From Streptomyces flaveolus (GTDB taxonomy: Bacteria > Actinomycetota > Actinomycetes > Streptomycetales > Streptomycetaceae): 64,000 nucleotides of DNA. The stretch is from positions 186,001-250,000 of the forward strand of contig NZ_BMRV01000001.1 of assembly GCF_014648815.1 (NCBI RefSeq), written 5' to 3'. The notes under the pieces were generated by a model, which was not told where the DNA came from, did no database searches, and saw only the letters and a program-made list of their open reading frames with translations. The position numbers and the translations under genes were made by a program. Positions 1 through 9,514 of the stretch are shown in pieces. The stretch's first letter is position 1, and every line of letters begins with the position of its first letter.

Positions 1-222
1 ACCCGGTACGGGAGCTGGCGGCGGAGCCGGCGGCGTGGGAGAACCCGTAAGGAGCCGCCGGCTTGCGGGCGTTCGGCTGCCGGCTTTTGGCCGGAGTGCC
101 ACCTGTCCGGGGCGCGCGGGAGCCGCATACGATGCGACCGCTCTGTGCATGTCATGCACACGACCATCACATGGCACGCACATTCAACCACTGCCACCCC
201 CCACCGACCGGATGGGAGACCC

Positions 223-873
223 ATGGCCACCGGCCTGCTCCTGAGCGGCACGATCGCCGCGCTCCTCACCTCCGCGCTGCCCGCGCAGCACCAGTCCTCC
301 GGCGGGTTCGAGGACCCGCCCCCGGACAAGATCGTCATCAAGGTCGCCACGGTGAACGGCTCCGGCTGCCCCCAGGGCACGGCAGCCGTCGCCGTCTCCG
401 AGGACAACACGGCCTTCACCGTCACCTACAGCGACTACCTGGCGCAGGCCGGCGGCGGCTCCGCGCCCACCGCGTACCGCAAGAACTGCCAGCTCAACCT
501 GCTCGTCCACGTCCCGCAGGGCTTCACCTATGCCGTCGCCAGCGCGGACTACCGCGGTTTCGCCGCACTCCAGCCGGGCGCCAAGGGCACCCAGCGGGCC
601 TCGTACTACTTCCAGGGCTCCCCGAACACGGAGTACCGCACCCACCCGTTCAGCGGCCCCTACGACGACAACTGGCAGGCCACCGACTCCACCGACTGGG
701 CCCAACTGGTCTGGGCGCCCTGCGGAGTCCAGCGCAACTTCAACATCAACACGGAGCTGCGGGTGAGCGCCGGGACGGACGCGGACCAGGTCAGCTTCAT
801 GACGATGGACTCGACCGACGGCGACATCAGCACGGTCTACCACCTGGCGTGGAAGGAGTGCCCGGAGTCCTGA
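223..873 (+). CDS. Secreted DUF4360-family protein
   Basis: This encodes 216 residues with an N-terminal hydrophobic stretch (about residues 3-20) that reads as a Sec signal peptide. The mature protein has several cysteines and the KIVIKVATVNGSGCPQG segment typical of DUF4360, a family of small secreted actinobacterial proteins of unknown function. I chose the ATG preceded by GGGAG at 214-218. An in-frame start at 145 would add 26 residues in front of the signal peptide and lacks a ribosome site. The gene stands alone, and the 222 bases before it show no gene. The family call is confident, but no function can be given. Confidence 0.8.
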   Translation: MATGLLLSGTIAALLTSALPAQHQSSGGFEDPPPDKIVIKVATVNGSGCPQGTAAVAVSEDNTAFTVTYSDYLAQAGGGSAPTAYRKNCQLNLLVHVPQGFTYAVASADYRGFAALQPGAKGTQRASYYFQGSPNTEYRTHPFSGPYDDNWQATDSTDWAQLVWAPCGVQRNFNINTELRVSAGTDADQVSFMTMDSTDGDISTVYHLAWKECPES

Positions 874-891
874 CCCGGGCGCGGCGACGGG

Positions 892-2451
892 TCACGGCCC
901 GCCCGGCCGGCACAGCAGGGGCTTGTCCAGCTCCGCGCAGGGGCGGTGACCCTTGGAGCGGATGACGTCCTTGCCGACCTCGTTGGCGAGGTAGCGCAGG
1001 AATCCCGCGGCGATCGAGTCCGCCGGGGGCTCCCCGTAGGTGTAGGCGATCTCGGTCTCCCAGTACGGATACGCGCCCTCGTCGGCACCTTCGAGGGTCG
1101 CCGGGTAGCCGTCGATGCGGACCAGCCGCACGTCGTCGCGGGCCGTGGCGGCGCCGACCTCGCTGTGGCCGAGGGCTCCGGGAGTGGAGGCCACGGTGTC
1201 CAGCAGGGTCGGCGTGCCGCCCACCTCGCAGCGGCCCGGCTTCCTCGCGTCCAGGCTGTTGCAGTCGTTGGCGGTGGTGGCGAGCAGCGGCCTGCCGCCC
1301 AGCACCTGCTTCTGGAGCGTGGTCCGGGTGCCGGAACCGGGGTTGCGGCTGACGAGCTGGATGGGCAGGTCGCTGCCCTTCACCTGGCTCCAGTTGGTGA
1401 TCTCGCCCGCGTAGATGCGCCGCACCTGATCCAGCGACAGGTCCCGGACCCCGGCGTCCTCGTTCACGACCAGCGTGAACAGGGACAGGGCGACGGGTCT
1501 GGGCAGCAGTTGGGCGCGGCCGTCGGACTTGGGGCCGTCGCTGAAGGACAGCCGGTCGCCCAGCCCCTCCTTCGGCGCCGCCTTCCGTCCTGCCGCCGCG
1601 AGGGCGTCCAGACCGGGGACGCTGCCCTTGAAGGAGTCGTCGGTCAGCGGGATCCGGGCGTCGGGGCAGGTCTTCGTGTACTGCTTCGCGGCCTGTTCCA
1701 GGACCGGCTGGAACGCGGTGGAGCCCGACAGGTACAGCGTCCCCGCGGCGCAGTCCAGCGGCGCCGCCCGCCGGTCGTCGTCCCGGGCGAAGGTGGACAC
1801 GGACTGGGCGACGCTCACCAGGACGAGGACGGCGAGCAGCCAGCGGACCGGCCGTGAGGCGAAGGGGTAGTACTCGGTCCTCTTGATGGTCCCGCCACGC
1901 ACCCCGCCGACGACGCCCGCGGTGACCTCCGGGTCGGGGAAGTCGGCGTCGGTGAACTCCGGAACGCGGTCCAGGACCGCCAGCACCTTGTAGTGCGCCC
2001 GGCGGTTGAGCTTCACCTTGGGCAGCCTGATGACACCGTCCGTGGACCCGAGACCCGGCGTTCCCGGTGCGAAGAAGTCGCGCAGCACGGTGTGGCTGCA
2101 CTCCGTCACGACCATGCCGACCACGCGGCGGCCCGGGAACGCCACGCGTATGCCCACCGGGTCGTTGGCGGGAGCCACGTAGTCGTCCTCGACGATCGGG
2201 GTCCAGCCGACGTTCTCGATGCGCAGCAGGACGACCGACGGGTCGCGCAGATCGGTGCCGTCCCACTGCAGCCGCCGCAGGATCCCGGCCGCCGGCCCGG
2301 ACGAGGTGGCCGAGTCCCGGGCCGTGGTGTCCATCTGCACGCGGTAGCCGAGCCGTTTGCGGCCCGCGAGGAAGAACTCCCACAGGGCGGCGGTCACCGG
2401 CACGGCGAGGCCGAGCACGGCGATCACCGACTCCCACGTAACACCGTTCAT
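892..2451 (-). CDS. Membrane-anchored PstS-like periplasmic-binding-domain protein
   Basis: The 519-residue product has a membrane segment near residues 6-26, a roughly 175-residue soluble region, and a second membrane segment near 205-225. A C-terminal PBP-like domain follows, with the signatures LYLSGSTAFQPVLEQAA and SRNPGSGTRTTLQK seen in phosphate-binding PstS proteins. PstS normally is a lipoprotein encoded beside pstC, pstA and pstB. None of those is present, and the protein has two membrane anchors instead of a lipobox. It may therefore sense or scaffold rather than feed a transporter. The start is the ATG six bases after GGAG; a GTG directly before it is less likely. The ligand is unknown, although the phosphate-type fold is clear. 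Confidence 0.7.
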   Translation of the reverse strand: MNGVTWESVIAVLGLAVPVTAALWEFFLAGRKRLGYRVQMDTTARDSATSSGPAAGILRRLQWDGTDLRDPSVVLLRIENVGWTPIVEDDYVAPANDPVGIRVAFPGRRVVGMVVTECSHTVLRDFFAPGTPGLGSTDGVIRLPKVKLNRRAHYKVLAVLDRVPEFTDADFPDPEVTAGVVGGVRGGTIKRTEYYPFASRPVRWLLAVLVLVSVAQSVSTFARDDDRRAAPLDCAAGTLYLSGSTAFQPVLEQAAKQYTKTCPDARIPLTDDSFKGSVPGLDALAAAGRKAAPKEGLGDRLSFSDGPKSDGRAQLLPRPVALSLFTLVVNEDAGVRDLSLDQVRRIYAGEITNWSQVKGSDLPIQLVSRNPGSGTRTTLQKQVLGGRPLLATTANDCNSLDARKPGRCEVGGTPTLLDTVASTPGALGHSEVGAATARDDVRLVRIDGYPATLEGADEGAYPYWETEIAYTYGEPPADSIAAGFLRYLANEVGKDVIRSKGHRPCAELDKPLLCRPGGP

Positions 2452-2663
2452 CACCGGCTCCAGGACACGAGGGGCGGACAGAGGGAGGCCATGGTGACCG
2501 GGGGGAGGGCGGGGCGGCGGGGGATGCGCCGACCGTCCGTCGCGAATTCACCGGTAAGTCACCCGTGGCCCACGGTGTTTTCCGGACGTTGGTTGCGGTC
2601 GCTGCGCGGGCCGTTGACGCGCAAAGGGTTCGACTCTACGTTCCCGTCCGACAAGACGATCGG

Positions 2664-2681
2664 TGTTCGATATGACGAACA
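2664..2681. promoter_or_regulatory. Candidate operator TGTTCG-N6-CGAACA upstream of the arabinanase gene
   Basis: This perfect 6+6 inverted repeat with an AT-rich centre (ATATGA) sits 12 bases before the GH43 start codon and just 5' of its AGGAG ribosome site. Its left part, GTTCGATAT, recurs upstream of two genes of the sugar cluster at 11.8 and 14.07 kb. The position suggests repression of the arabinanase. The protein that binds is not identifiable from this window. Confidence 0.5.
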
Positions 2682-2693
2682 GGAGTCCCCCAC

Positions 2694-3662
2694 GTGAGCC
2701 GCAAGAGAACCGCACTCCTCGCCCTTCCCGCCGCCGCCCTGCTCGCCCTCCTCCCGACCACGGCCTCGGCCTACCCGAACCCCGGCCGGGTCACCGGCTC
2801 CGTCGTCACGCACGACCCGACGATGATCCGCACCGCCTCCGGGCAGTACCGGCTCTACGCCACCGGCGGTGGCATCAGCAGCAAGGCGTCCGCCGATCGC
2901 ACCGCCTTCTCCGCCGGCGCTGACGCCTTCGGTACCCGGCCGGGCTGGTGGTCCCAGTACTCCTCCGTCCCGGAGGCCTGGGCGCCGGACATCTCGTACC
3001 ACGGCGGCAAGTACCTGATGTACTACTCCGTCTCGAAGTTCGGCACCAACACCTCGGCCATCGGCCTCGCGGGCTCCACCACCGGACAGCCGGGCAGCTG
3101 GAGCGACTACGGCATCGTCCTCACGTCGAACGCGTCCAGCGACCACAACGCCATCGACCCCAACCTCTTCGTCGACGACGACGGCAAGTGGTGGCTGTCC
3201 TTCGGTAGCTGGTGGACCGGCATCAAGATGGTCCGGATCGACCCGTCCACCGGGAAGCAGCTCTCCTCGGACACCGCCCGCCGCTCCCTCGCCTCCCGGC
3301 CGACCGGCACCAAGGCCGTCGAGGCCCCGTACGTCGTCAAGCGGAACGGGTACTACTACCTCTTCGCCTCGTACGACACCTGCTGCGCCGGCACCAGCTC
3401 CACGTACAAGGTCAAGGTGGGCCGGGCGAGCAGCGTCACCGGGCCCTACTACGACCGGAACGGCGTCTCGATGATGAACAACGGCGGGACGCCCGTGCTC
3501 GAGTCGCACGGAAGCGTCATCGGCCCCGGCGGACAGTCGATCATGAACGACGTCGACGGCGACCTGATCGTCTACCACTACTACGACGGCAACGACAACG
3601 GCACGCCCAAGCTCGGCATCAACCTGCTGGACTGGAGCAGCGGCTGGCCCGTCGCCCGTTGA
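2694..3662 (+). CDS. Secreted GH43 arabinan endo-1,5-alpha-L-arabinosidase
   Basis: The 322-residue product begins with a Sec signal peptide (positive MSRKR, hydrophobic stretch, cleavage after TASA near residue 26). The rest is one five-bladed GH43 catalytic domain with no carbohydrate-binding module. The three family acids are visible: Asp41 in HDP (base), Asp156 in AIDPN (pKa modulator) and Glu211 in VEAPYV (acid). The family hydrolyses internal alpha-1,5 bonds of arabinan outside the cell. The GTG start follows AGGAG by eight bases. A palindrome directly upstream resembles sites at the sugar uptake cluster on the other strand, so released arabinose-type sugars may be taken up by that importer. 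GH43 membership is firm; endo action is inferred from overall similarity. Confidence 0.85.
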   Translation: MSRKRTALLALPAAALLALLPTTASAYPNPGRVTGSVVTHDPTMIRTASGQYRLYATGGGISSKASADRTAFSAGADAFGTRPGWWSQYSSVPEAWAPDISYHGGKYLMYYSVSKFGTNTSAIGLAGSTTGQPGSWSDYGIVLTSNASSDHNAIDPNLFVDDDGKWWLSFGSWWTGIKMVRIDPSTGKQLSSDTARRSLASRPTGTKAVEAPYVVKRNGYYYLFASYDTCCAGTSSTYKVKVGRASSVTGPYYDRNGVSMMNNGGTPVLESHGSVIGPGGQSIMNDVDGDLIVYHYYDGNDNGTPKLGINLLDWSSGWPVAR

Positions 3663-3672
3663 GCGCCGGCGG

Positions 3673-5343
3673 TCAGCCCGTGCGGCCCATGCCCGCCGCG
3701 TCCGGCCAGGCCCGCGGTCCCGGGCGGCCCGTCGCCGGGACCGGGTCCAGGCCGTTGGTGCCCCGGACCTGGGCGGCCGTGAGGCCCCCGCGGGCCGGGA
3801 CGCCGGGCGGGGTGGGACCGGTGGGCACCGGATACCCGGCCGCCGCGGCAGCCGGAGCGGGGGCGGGTACGGGCGCCGGTACGGGCGCGGGCTGCGGGGC
3901 CGGTGCCGGCTGGGGGAACGGCACCGGCTGGGGGTACGGCGCGGTCGGCTGAGGGACCGGCACCGGCTGCGGATACGGCGACGCCGGCCGGGGGTACGGC
4001 GCCGGATCCGGGACCCGCTGAGGTGCCGTCGGCACCGGCATCGAGCCGGGGGCCGCCGCCGCGGGGGCGACGGGTACCGCGGCGGGGAGCGGCATGCCGG
4101 TGCCGACGGCCGGAGCGGCGAGCTGCCGCAGGCCCGCCCCGTTGGTCTCGCTCATCAGGCGGTCCACCGCCGCCGTGCCCGAGCTGTAGCCGGTCCCTGT
4201 GGCCGGCCCGGGCACGGCGGCTCCCCTCCCGGTCCCGTAGAGCACCTGTTCCAGGCCGGACACCAGGCGACGCACGTCCACCTGGGGGCGCACCACGAGA
4301 CGCAGGAAGCGGCTGGAGGAACCGATCTTGTTGCCGCACTCGCGGACCAGGACCCGGTGCTCGGTGAGCATGCGGTCCCGGACGACGGTGCCCTCGGCGC
4401 CCACGGGAAGGCGGACGAAGAGGAAGTTGCCCTGGGAGGGATACACGGTCAGGCCGGGCAGCGCCGACAACTGACCGGCCATCTCCAGCCGGTCGCGACG
4501 GACCTGGTGCAGGCTCTGCGCGTACTCGGGACCGTGGTCGCGCAGCATGAACACCACGTGCTCGGCGAAGGAGTTGAGGTTCCACTTGGGGAGCATGGCG
4601 CGCACCCGCCCGGCGAGCGCGGGGTTGGCGACCAGGTAGCCGAACCGGATGCCGTGCAGCCCGAAGTTCTTGCCGAGGCTGCGCAGGACGACGACGTTGG
4701 GCCGCAGCATCGCCTCCTGGACCACGCTGGGCTCGGCCTCCGCGTCGGCGAACTCCAGGAAGGACTCGTCGACGACCACCAGGTCCCGGTCGGCCATCGC
4801 GTCCATGAACTGCACGAGCGCCTGCTTGTGCAGATAGCCGCCGTCGGGATTGTTGGGGTTGCAGACCACCACCGCCCGCGTCCCCCTGGCCCGGACGAAC
4901 TCGGCGTACTGCGCGAGGTCGAGGGCGAAGCCGCCGGCCTCCTGGAGCGGAAACATGTCGACCCGCTTGCCGGTCTCCATCGGCTGGTCGGTCCAGCGGC
5001 CGAAGGTGGGGACGGGGACGGCGAGGGAGTCGCGGACCAGGAGGTGGTCGAGCCAGGTGATCAGCTCGGTGGAGCCGTTGCCCATCGCCACGCACTGCGG
5101 CGGCAGCTGGAGCAGGCCGCACAGTTCGGCGGTGATGGTGTCGGCACTGCTCGGGTAGTACGTGACGATCTCGCGCAGCCGTCCGGCCATCTCGTCGAAC
5201 ATCGCCGGGGTGGGGAAGTACGGATTGCAGGGAATGCAGAAGTCCACCGGCCCCGCCCCGTCGCCGCTCTCCCGCGTCAGCGCCGCCATCGAGGGGCTGT
5301 GCGCCGCGGTGCTGCGGAACAACGAGGTGACGTTGCCGGACAA
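3673..5343 (-). CDS. Class I/II PLP aminotransferase (HisC/CobD-like) with proline-rich C-terminal tail
   Basis: The 556-residue protein starts with a fold-type I aminotransferase core of about 370 residues. NPNNP is at 162-166, the PLP-binding Asp is in VDESF near 192, and the Schiff-base lysine is K225 in SLGKNFG. Conserved arginines follow in the C-terminal small domain (RFLRLVVRP). The family resembles histidinol-phosphate and threonine-phosphate processing enzymes, but the substrate is unknown. Residues 371-556 form a low-complexity tail rich in Pro, Ala and Gln with PYPQPVP-like repeats, absent from ordinary family members. The TTG start is supported by GGAGG four to five bases before it. 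It converges on the arabinanase gene with 10 bases between stops. No pathway partner is adjacent. Confidence 0.8.
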   Translation of the reverse strand: MSGNVTSLFRSTAAHSPSMAALTRESGDGAGPVDFCIPCNPYFPTPAMFDEMAGRLREIVTYYPSSADTITAELCGLLQLPPQCVAMGNGSTELITWLDHLLVRDSLAVPVPTFGRWTDQPMETGKRVDMFPLQEAGGFALDLAQYAEFVRARGTRAVVVCNPNNPDGGYLHKQALVQFMDAMADRDLVVVDESFLEFADAEAEPSVVQEAMLRPNVVVLRSLGKNFGLHGIRFGYLVANPALAGRVRAMLPKWNLNSFAEHVVFMLRDHGPEYAQSLHQVRRDRLEMAGQLSALPGLTVYPSQGNFLFVRLPVGAEGTVVRDRMLTEHRVLVRECGNKIGSSSRFLRLVVRPQVDVRRLVSGLEQVLYGTGRGAAVPGPATGTGYSSGTAAVDRLMSETNGAGLRQLAAPAVGTGMPLPAAVPVAPAAAAPGSMPVPTAPQRVPDPAPYPRPASPYPQPVPVPQPTAPYPQPVPFPQPAPAPQPAPVPAPVPAPAPAAAAAGYPVPTGPTPPGVPARGGLTAAQVRGTNGLDPVPATGRPGPRAWPDAAGMGRTG

Positions 5344-5479
5344 GGGGACCTCCGTCTGTGGACGGCCCGCGCGGGGGAGCGCGGGCCGCCCTCACATACG
5401 GAGACGGACGGGACGTCGTTCAACTCGTGTGAAGGAAGTGTGTCGCCCGCACGGCGTCACGGAGTCCCGGCGTCACGGC

Positions 5480-6628
5480 TCACGCGTCGAAGGAGTGCAC
5501 CGTCGTCGTCCGGTACGTCTGCCCCGGCCGCAGCACGGTCGACGGGAACGACGGCTGGTTCGGCGAGTCCGGGAAGTGCTGGGTCTCCAGGCACAGCGCG
5601 TCGCCCTGCCGGTAGACGGAGCCGCCGGGGCCGGTCAGGGTGCCGTCGAGGAAGTTGCCCGAGTAGAACTGGAGCCCGGGCTGGTCGGTGGCGATGCGCA
5701 GGGTGCGGCCGGAGGCGCCGTCGCGCAGGGTGGCGACGTGCTCGGGGCGGTCGGTGATGCCCTTGTCCAGCACCCAGTTGTGGTCGAAGCCCTTGGCGGT
5801 GACCAGCTGCGGGTGGCCGTCCCGGATGTCCCGGCCGATCGGCTTGGCGCGGCGGAAGTCGAACGGGGTGCCCGCGACCTTCGCCAGCTCGCCGGTGGGG
5901 ATCAGACCGGCGTCGGTGGGCGTGAACCGGGAGGCGGCGATCGACAGCTCGTGGTCCTCGATCGTGCCGCTGCCCTCGCCGGCCAGGTTCCAGTAGACGT
6001 GGCTGGTGAGGTTGACGACGGTGGCCTTGTCGGTGGTGGCCTCGTAGTCGATGCGCCACTCGCCGCGCCGGGTGAGCGTGTACGTCACCTTCGCCCTGAG
6101 CGTGCCCGGGTAGCCCATCTCCCCGTCGACGCTGGTGTAGTGCAGGACCAGGCCCACGTCGGAGCCCCGGGTGAACGGCTCGACGTCCCACACCCGGTAG
6201 TCGAAGCCCAGGGCGCCGCCGTGCAGGGAGTTCTCGCCGTCGTTGACGGAGAGCTGGTACTGCTTGCCGTCCAGGGTGAAGCGGCCCTTGGCGATGCGGT
6301 TGCCGTACCGGCCGATCAGGGCGCCGAAGTGCGGGCTGCGGGCCACGTAGTCGTCGAGGTTGTCGAAGCCCAGGGAGACGTTCTCGTACCGGCCCCGGCG
6401 GTCGGGGATCTCCAGGGACTGCACGACGCCGCCGTACGACAGCACCTTCATCCGCGTGCCGCCGTTCTCCAGCGACCAGCGGTACACCTTCGTGCCGTCG
6501 GCGAGCTTGCCGAAGAGCTCCTTCACCGGCTTCCTGCCTCCCGTGGCCTGTGCCGTGCCGCCGAGCGTGGTGGCGGCGATGCCCGCGGCCGCGGCGGATG
6601 CCATGACCGTGCGTCTGCTCAGTTCCAT
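5480..6628 (-). CDS. Tat-exported aldose 1-epimerase (mutarotase)
   Basis: This GalM-family enzyme interconverts alpha and beta anomers of aldoses. The 382-residue product carries a twin-arginine signal (SRRTVMA followed by an Ala-rich stretch, cleavage near residue 28), so it probably acts outside the membrane. The catalytic histidine is in LTSHVYWNLAG and the catalytic glutamate in LETQHFPDSPNQP. The start ATG follows AGGAG. It is the last gene of the minus-strand sugar cluster, 62 bases after mmsB, with a terminator-like hairpin between. An exported mutarotase could supply the anomer preferred by the binding protein. A second, cytoplasmic paralogue lies at 18.5-19.4 kb. Confidence 0.88.
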   Translation of the reverse strand: MELSRRTVMASAAAAGIAATTLGGTAQATGGRKPVKELFGKLADGTKVYRWSLENGGTRMKVLSYGGVVQSLEIPDRRGRYENVSLGFDNLDDYVARSPHFGALIGRYGNRIAKGRFTLDGKQYQLSVNDGENSLHGGALGFDYRVWDVEPFTRGSDVGLVLHYTSVDGEMGYPGTLRAKVTYTLTRRGEWRIDYEATTDKATVVNLTSHVYWNLAGEGSGTIEDHELSIAASRFTPTDAGLIPTGELAKVAGTPFDFRRAKPIGRDIRDGHPQLVTAKGFDHNWVLDKGITDRPEHVATLRDGASGRTLRIATDQPGLQFYSGNFLDGTLTGPGGSVYRQGDALCLETQHFPDSPNQPSFPSTVLRPGQTYRTTTVHSFDA

Positions 6629-6657
6629 TGCGGCTCCTGTACTTCCGTGAAAGAAGC

Positions 6658-6683
6658 GGGCCCCGCCACGAGCGGCGGGGCCC
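6658..6683 (-). terminator. Hairpin with T-rich tail between mmsB and the mutarotase gene
   Basis: A perfect 10-bp stem (GGGCCCCGCC with GGCGGGGCCC) and six-base loop follow the mmsB stop on the minus strand, and the bases after it read CTTCTTTC. This looks like an intrinsic terminator or attenuator inside the cluster. It would reduce mutarotase expression relative to the transporter. Confidence 0.6.
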
Positions 6684-6690
6684 GGAGTGA

Positions 6691-7935
6691 CTACGAACCG
6701 ACCTTGCGCTTGTTCCACACGTCGAACCCGACCGCCGCCAGCAGCACCAGGCCCTTGATGACCTGCTGCCAGTCGGTGCCGATGCCGACGAGGTTCATGC
6801 CGTTGTTCAGCACGCCCAGGACCAGACCGCCGATGATCGCGCCGAGGACCGTGCCGACACCGCCGCTCATCGACGCGCCGCCGATGAACGAGGCCGCGAT
6901 GGCCTCCAGCTCGAAGTTGAGGCCGGCCTTGGGAGAGGCCGCGTTGAAGCGGGAGGCGAAGACGAGACCCGCCAGGGCCGCGAGCATGCCCATGTTCAGG
7001 AAGACCAGGAAGGTGACCTTCTTGTCCTTCACGCCCGACAGCTTGGCCGCGGGCAGGTTGCCGCCGATGGCGTAGATGTGGCGGCCGATGATCGCATTGC
7101 GCATCAGGTAGCCGAAGCCGACGACCAGCACGCCCAGGATGAGCAGCACGATCGGGGCGCCCTTGTAGCTGGCCAGCAGCAGCGTGACGACGAGGACGGC
7201 GGAGACCAGCGCGACCAGCTTGAGCAGGAACAGCTTGGCCGGCAGGACGTCCAGCGAGAACTCCTGCTGGCGCCCCCGGTCGCGGACCTCCTGGAAGACC
7301 ACGAAGGCGATCAGCGCGAGACCGAGCAGCAGGGTGAGGTTGTGGTAGTTGGTGTTCGGGCCGACCTCGGGCAGGAAGCCGTTGGCTATCTTCTGCAGGT
7401 CCTTCGGGAACGGGCCGAGCGTCTGGCCCTTGAGGAAGATCTCCGTCAGACCGCGGAAGAGCAGCATGCCCGCGAGGGTCACGATGAACGACGGTATGCC
7501 GAGATAGGCGATGAAGAACCCTTGCAGGGCACCCGCGACCGCGCCGATGGCCAGGCACAGCACCACCGCGAGCGGCCAGGACAGATCGTGTTCGACCATC
7601 AGGACGGCGGCCATCGCGCCGATGAACGCCGTCAGCGAGCCGACCGACAGGTCGATGTGGCCCGCGATGATGACGAGCATCATGCCGATCGCGAGGATCA
7701 GGATGTAGCTGTTCTGCAGCACCAGGTTGGAGACGTTGCGCGGCAGCAGCAGGTCGCCGTCGGACCAGACGGCGAACAGCGCCACGATCAGGCCGAGGGC
7801 GATCAGCATGCCGTACTGGCGCATGTTGCGGCGCATGCCGTCCAGCATCAGCTGCAGCAGGCCGCCCCCGTCGGCCGAAGCGCCTTTGCCCGGTGGTGCG
7901 GGGGCCGGGGTCTTGGCGGTCACGTCCGTGCTCAT
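6691..7935 (-). CDS. mmsB: Multiple-monosaccharide ABC transporter permease
   Basis: The 414-residue membrane protein belongs to the BPD_transp_2 (ribose/xylose XylH-like) permeases. It has about ten hydrophobic segments and the characteristic [19 protein letters not shown] and [20 protein letters not shown] stretches. It would form the membrane channel for the ChvE-MmsA system. Its ATG overlaps the mmsA stop in an ATGA (7932-7935), which implies translational coupling. Substrate is predicted from the family as aldoses such as galactose, glucose, arabinose or xylose. The neighbouring dehydratase and arabinanase suggest a pentose or galactose, but the sequence alone does not decide. Confidence 0.9.
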   Translation of the reverse strand: MSTDVTAKTPAPAPPGKGASADGGGLLQLMLDGMRRNMRQYGMLIALGLIVALFAVWSDGDLLLPRNVSNLVLQNSYILILAIGMMLVIIAGHIDLSVGSLTAFIGAMAAVLMVEHDLSWPLAVVLCLAIGAVAGALQGFFIAYLGIPSFIVTLAGMLLFRGLTEIFLKGQTLGPFPKDLQKIANGFLPEVGPNTNYHNLTLLLGLALIAFVVFQEVRDRGRQQEFSLDVLPAKLFLLKLVALVSAVLVVTLLLASYKGAPIVLLILGVLVVGFGYLMRNAIIGRHIYAIGGNLPAAKLSGVKDKKVTFLVFLNMGMLAALAGLVFASRFNAASPKAGLNFELEAIAASFIGGASMSGGVGTVLGAIIGGLVLGVLNNGMNLVGIGTDWQQVIKGLVLLAAVGFDVWNKRKVGS

Positions 7936-9482
7936 CGGGTTACCTCTTTGTCCTTCGTCATCTGACGCATCAGCGCTTCCTGCGACGCCTCGGCCCGCGA
8001 GAACTCACCCGTCAGCCGTCCCGCGGCCATCGTGTAGATGCGGTCGCACATGCCGAGCAGCTCCGGCAGTTCGGAGGAGATGAAGACGACCGCCTTGCCC
8101 TGGGCGGCCAGCTGGTCGATGACCGTGTAGATCTCGTACTTGGCGCCCACGTCGATGCCGCGGGTGGGCTCGTCCAGGATCAGCACCTCGGGACCGGCGA
8201 AGATCCACTTGCTGAGGACGACCTTCTGCTGGTTGCCGCCGGACAGCTTGCCCACCGGCTCGAAGACGGTCGGCGCCTTGATGTTCATGGACTTGCGGAA
8301 GTCCTCGGCGACCTGCCGCTCCCCGTGCTCGTCGACGACACCCCGCTTGGCGACCTTGCCCAGCGCGGTCAGCGAGATGTTGCGGTTGATGTTGTCGATG
8401 AGGTTGAGGCCGTAGTGCTTGCGGTCCTCGGTGACGTACGCGATGCCGTGCCCGACCGCCTCCGGGACGGTCTTGGTACGGATCTCGGTGCCGTCGCGCA
8501 GGACCGTGCCGCCCGCGTACCGGCCGTAGGCGCGGCCGAACACGCTCATCGCCAGTTCCGTGCGGCCGGCGCCCATGAGACCGGCGATGCCGACGATCTC
8601 ACCGCGCCGCACCTCGATCGACACGTCGTCGACGACCTTGCGCTGCTGGTCGAGGGGGTGGTGCACGGTCCAGTTGCGGATCTCCAGGGCCGGCGCGGCC
8701 CCTGCCTCCGGCTGGTGCGGGGTCCGGTCCGGGAAGCGGTTCTCCAGGTCGCGGCCGACCATTCCGCTGATGATCCGGTCCTCGGTGGTGTCGGCCGCCT
8801 TCACGTCGAGCGTCTCGATGGAGCGCCCGTCGCGGATGATCGTGACCGAGTCGGCGACCCGGCGGATCTCGTTGAGCTTGTGGGAGATGATGATCGACGT
8901 CATCCCCTGGTCCTTCAACTGAAGGATCAGGTCGAGGAGCTTGCCGCTGTCCTCGTCGTTGAGCGCCGCCGTCGGCTCGTCGAGGATGAGCAGCTTCACC
9001 TTCTTCGACAGCGCCTTGGCGATCTCCACCAGCTGCTGCTTGCCCACACCGATGTCGGCGACGCGGGTCTCCGGGTGCTCGTCCAGACCGACGCGGCGCA
9101 GCAGCTCGGTGGCGTGCCTGAGCGTGTCGTTCCAGTTGATCAGCCCGCGCTTGGCGTGCTCGTTCCCGAGGAAGATGTTCTCCGCGATGGAGAGGTACGG
9201 CACCAGCGCCAGCTCCTGGTGGATGATCACGATGCCGTGCTCTTCGCTCGCCCTGATGTCCTTGAACCGGCAGGTCTCCCCTTCGAAGAGGATGTCCCCC
9301 TCGTAACTGCCGTGCGGATGGACGCCGGAGAGCACCTTCATCAAGGTCGACTTACCGGCGCCGTTCTCGCCGCAGATGGCGTGGACCTCGCCCTGGTGAA
9401 CGGTCAGCGTGACGTCCGACAGCGCTTTGACACCGGGGAAGGTCTTGACGATCGAGCGCATTTCCAGGACGGGTCCCGCCAT
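7932..9482 (-). CDS. mmsA: Multiple-monosaccharide ABC transporter ATP-binding protein
   Basis: The 516-residue protein is a tandem ABC ATPase of the carbohydrate uptake class 2. The first half has Walker [10 protein letters not shown] near residue 38 and Walker [12 protein letters not shown], but a degenerate signature. The second half has a degenerate Walker A ([10 protein letters not shown]), an intact LSGGNQQK signature and Walker [13 protein letters not shown]. This asymmetry is normal for the class. The ATG was chosen because GGAAGG lies seven bases upstream; an in-frame TTG 15 bases earlier lacks one. It lies 32 bases after chvE and overlaps mmsB by four bases, so the three transporter genes form one unit. 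Confidence 0.92.
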   Translation of the reverse strand: MAGPVLEMRSIVKTFPGVKALSDVTLTVHQGEVHAICGENGAGKSTLMKVLSGVHPHGSYEGDILFEGETCRFKDIRASEEHGIVIIHQELALVPYLSIAENIFLGNEHAKRGLINWNDTLRHATELLRRVGLDEHPETRVADIGVGKQQLVEIAKALSKKVKLLILDEPTAALNDEDSGKLLDLILQLKDQGMTSIIISHKLNEIRRVADSVTIIRDGRSIETLDVKAADTTEDRIISGMVGRDLENRFPDRTPHQPEAGAAPALEIRNWTVHHPLDQQRKVVDDVSIEVRRGEIVGIAGLMGAGRTELAMSVFGRAYGRYAGGTVLRDGTEIRTKTVPEAVGHGIAYVTEDRKHYGLNLIDNINRNISLTALGKVAKRGVVDEHGERQVAEDFRKSMNIKAPTVFEPVGKLSGGNQQKVVLSKWIFAGPEVLILDEPTRGIDVGAKYEIYTVIDQLAAQGKAVVFISSELPELLGMCDRIYTMAAGRLTGEFSRAEASQEALMRQMTKDKEVTR

Positions 9483-9514
9483 GGTCGTGCCTTCCAATCC
9501 TTGGGTGGGCCCGG

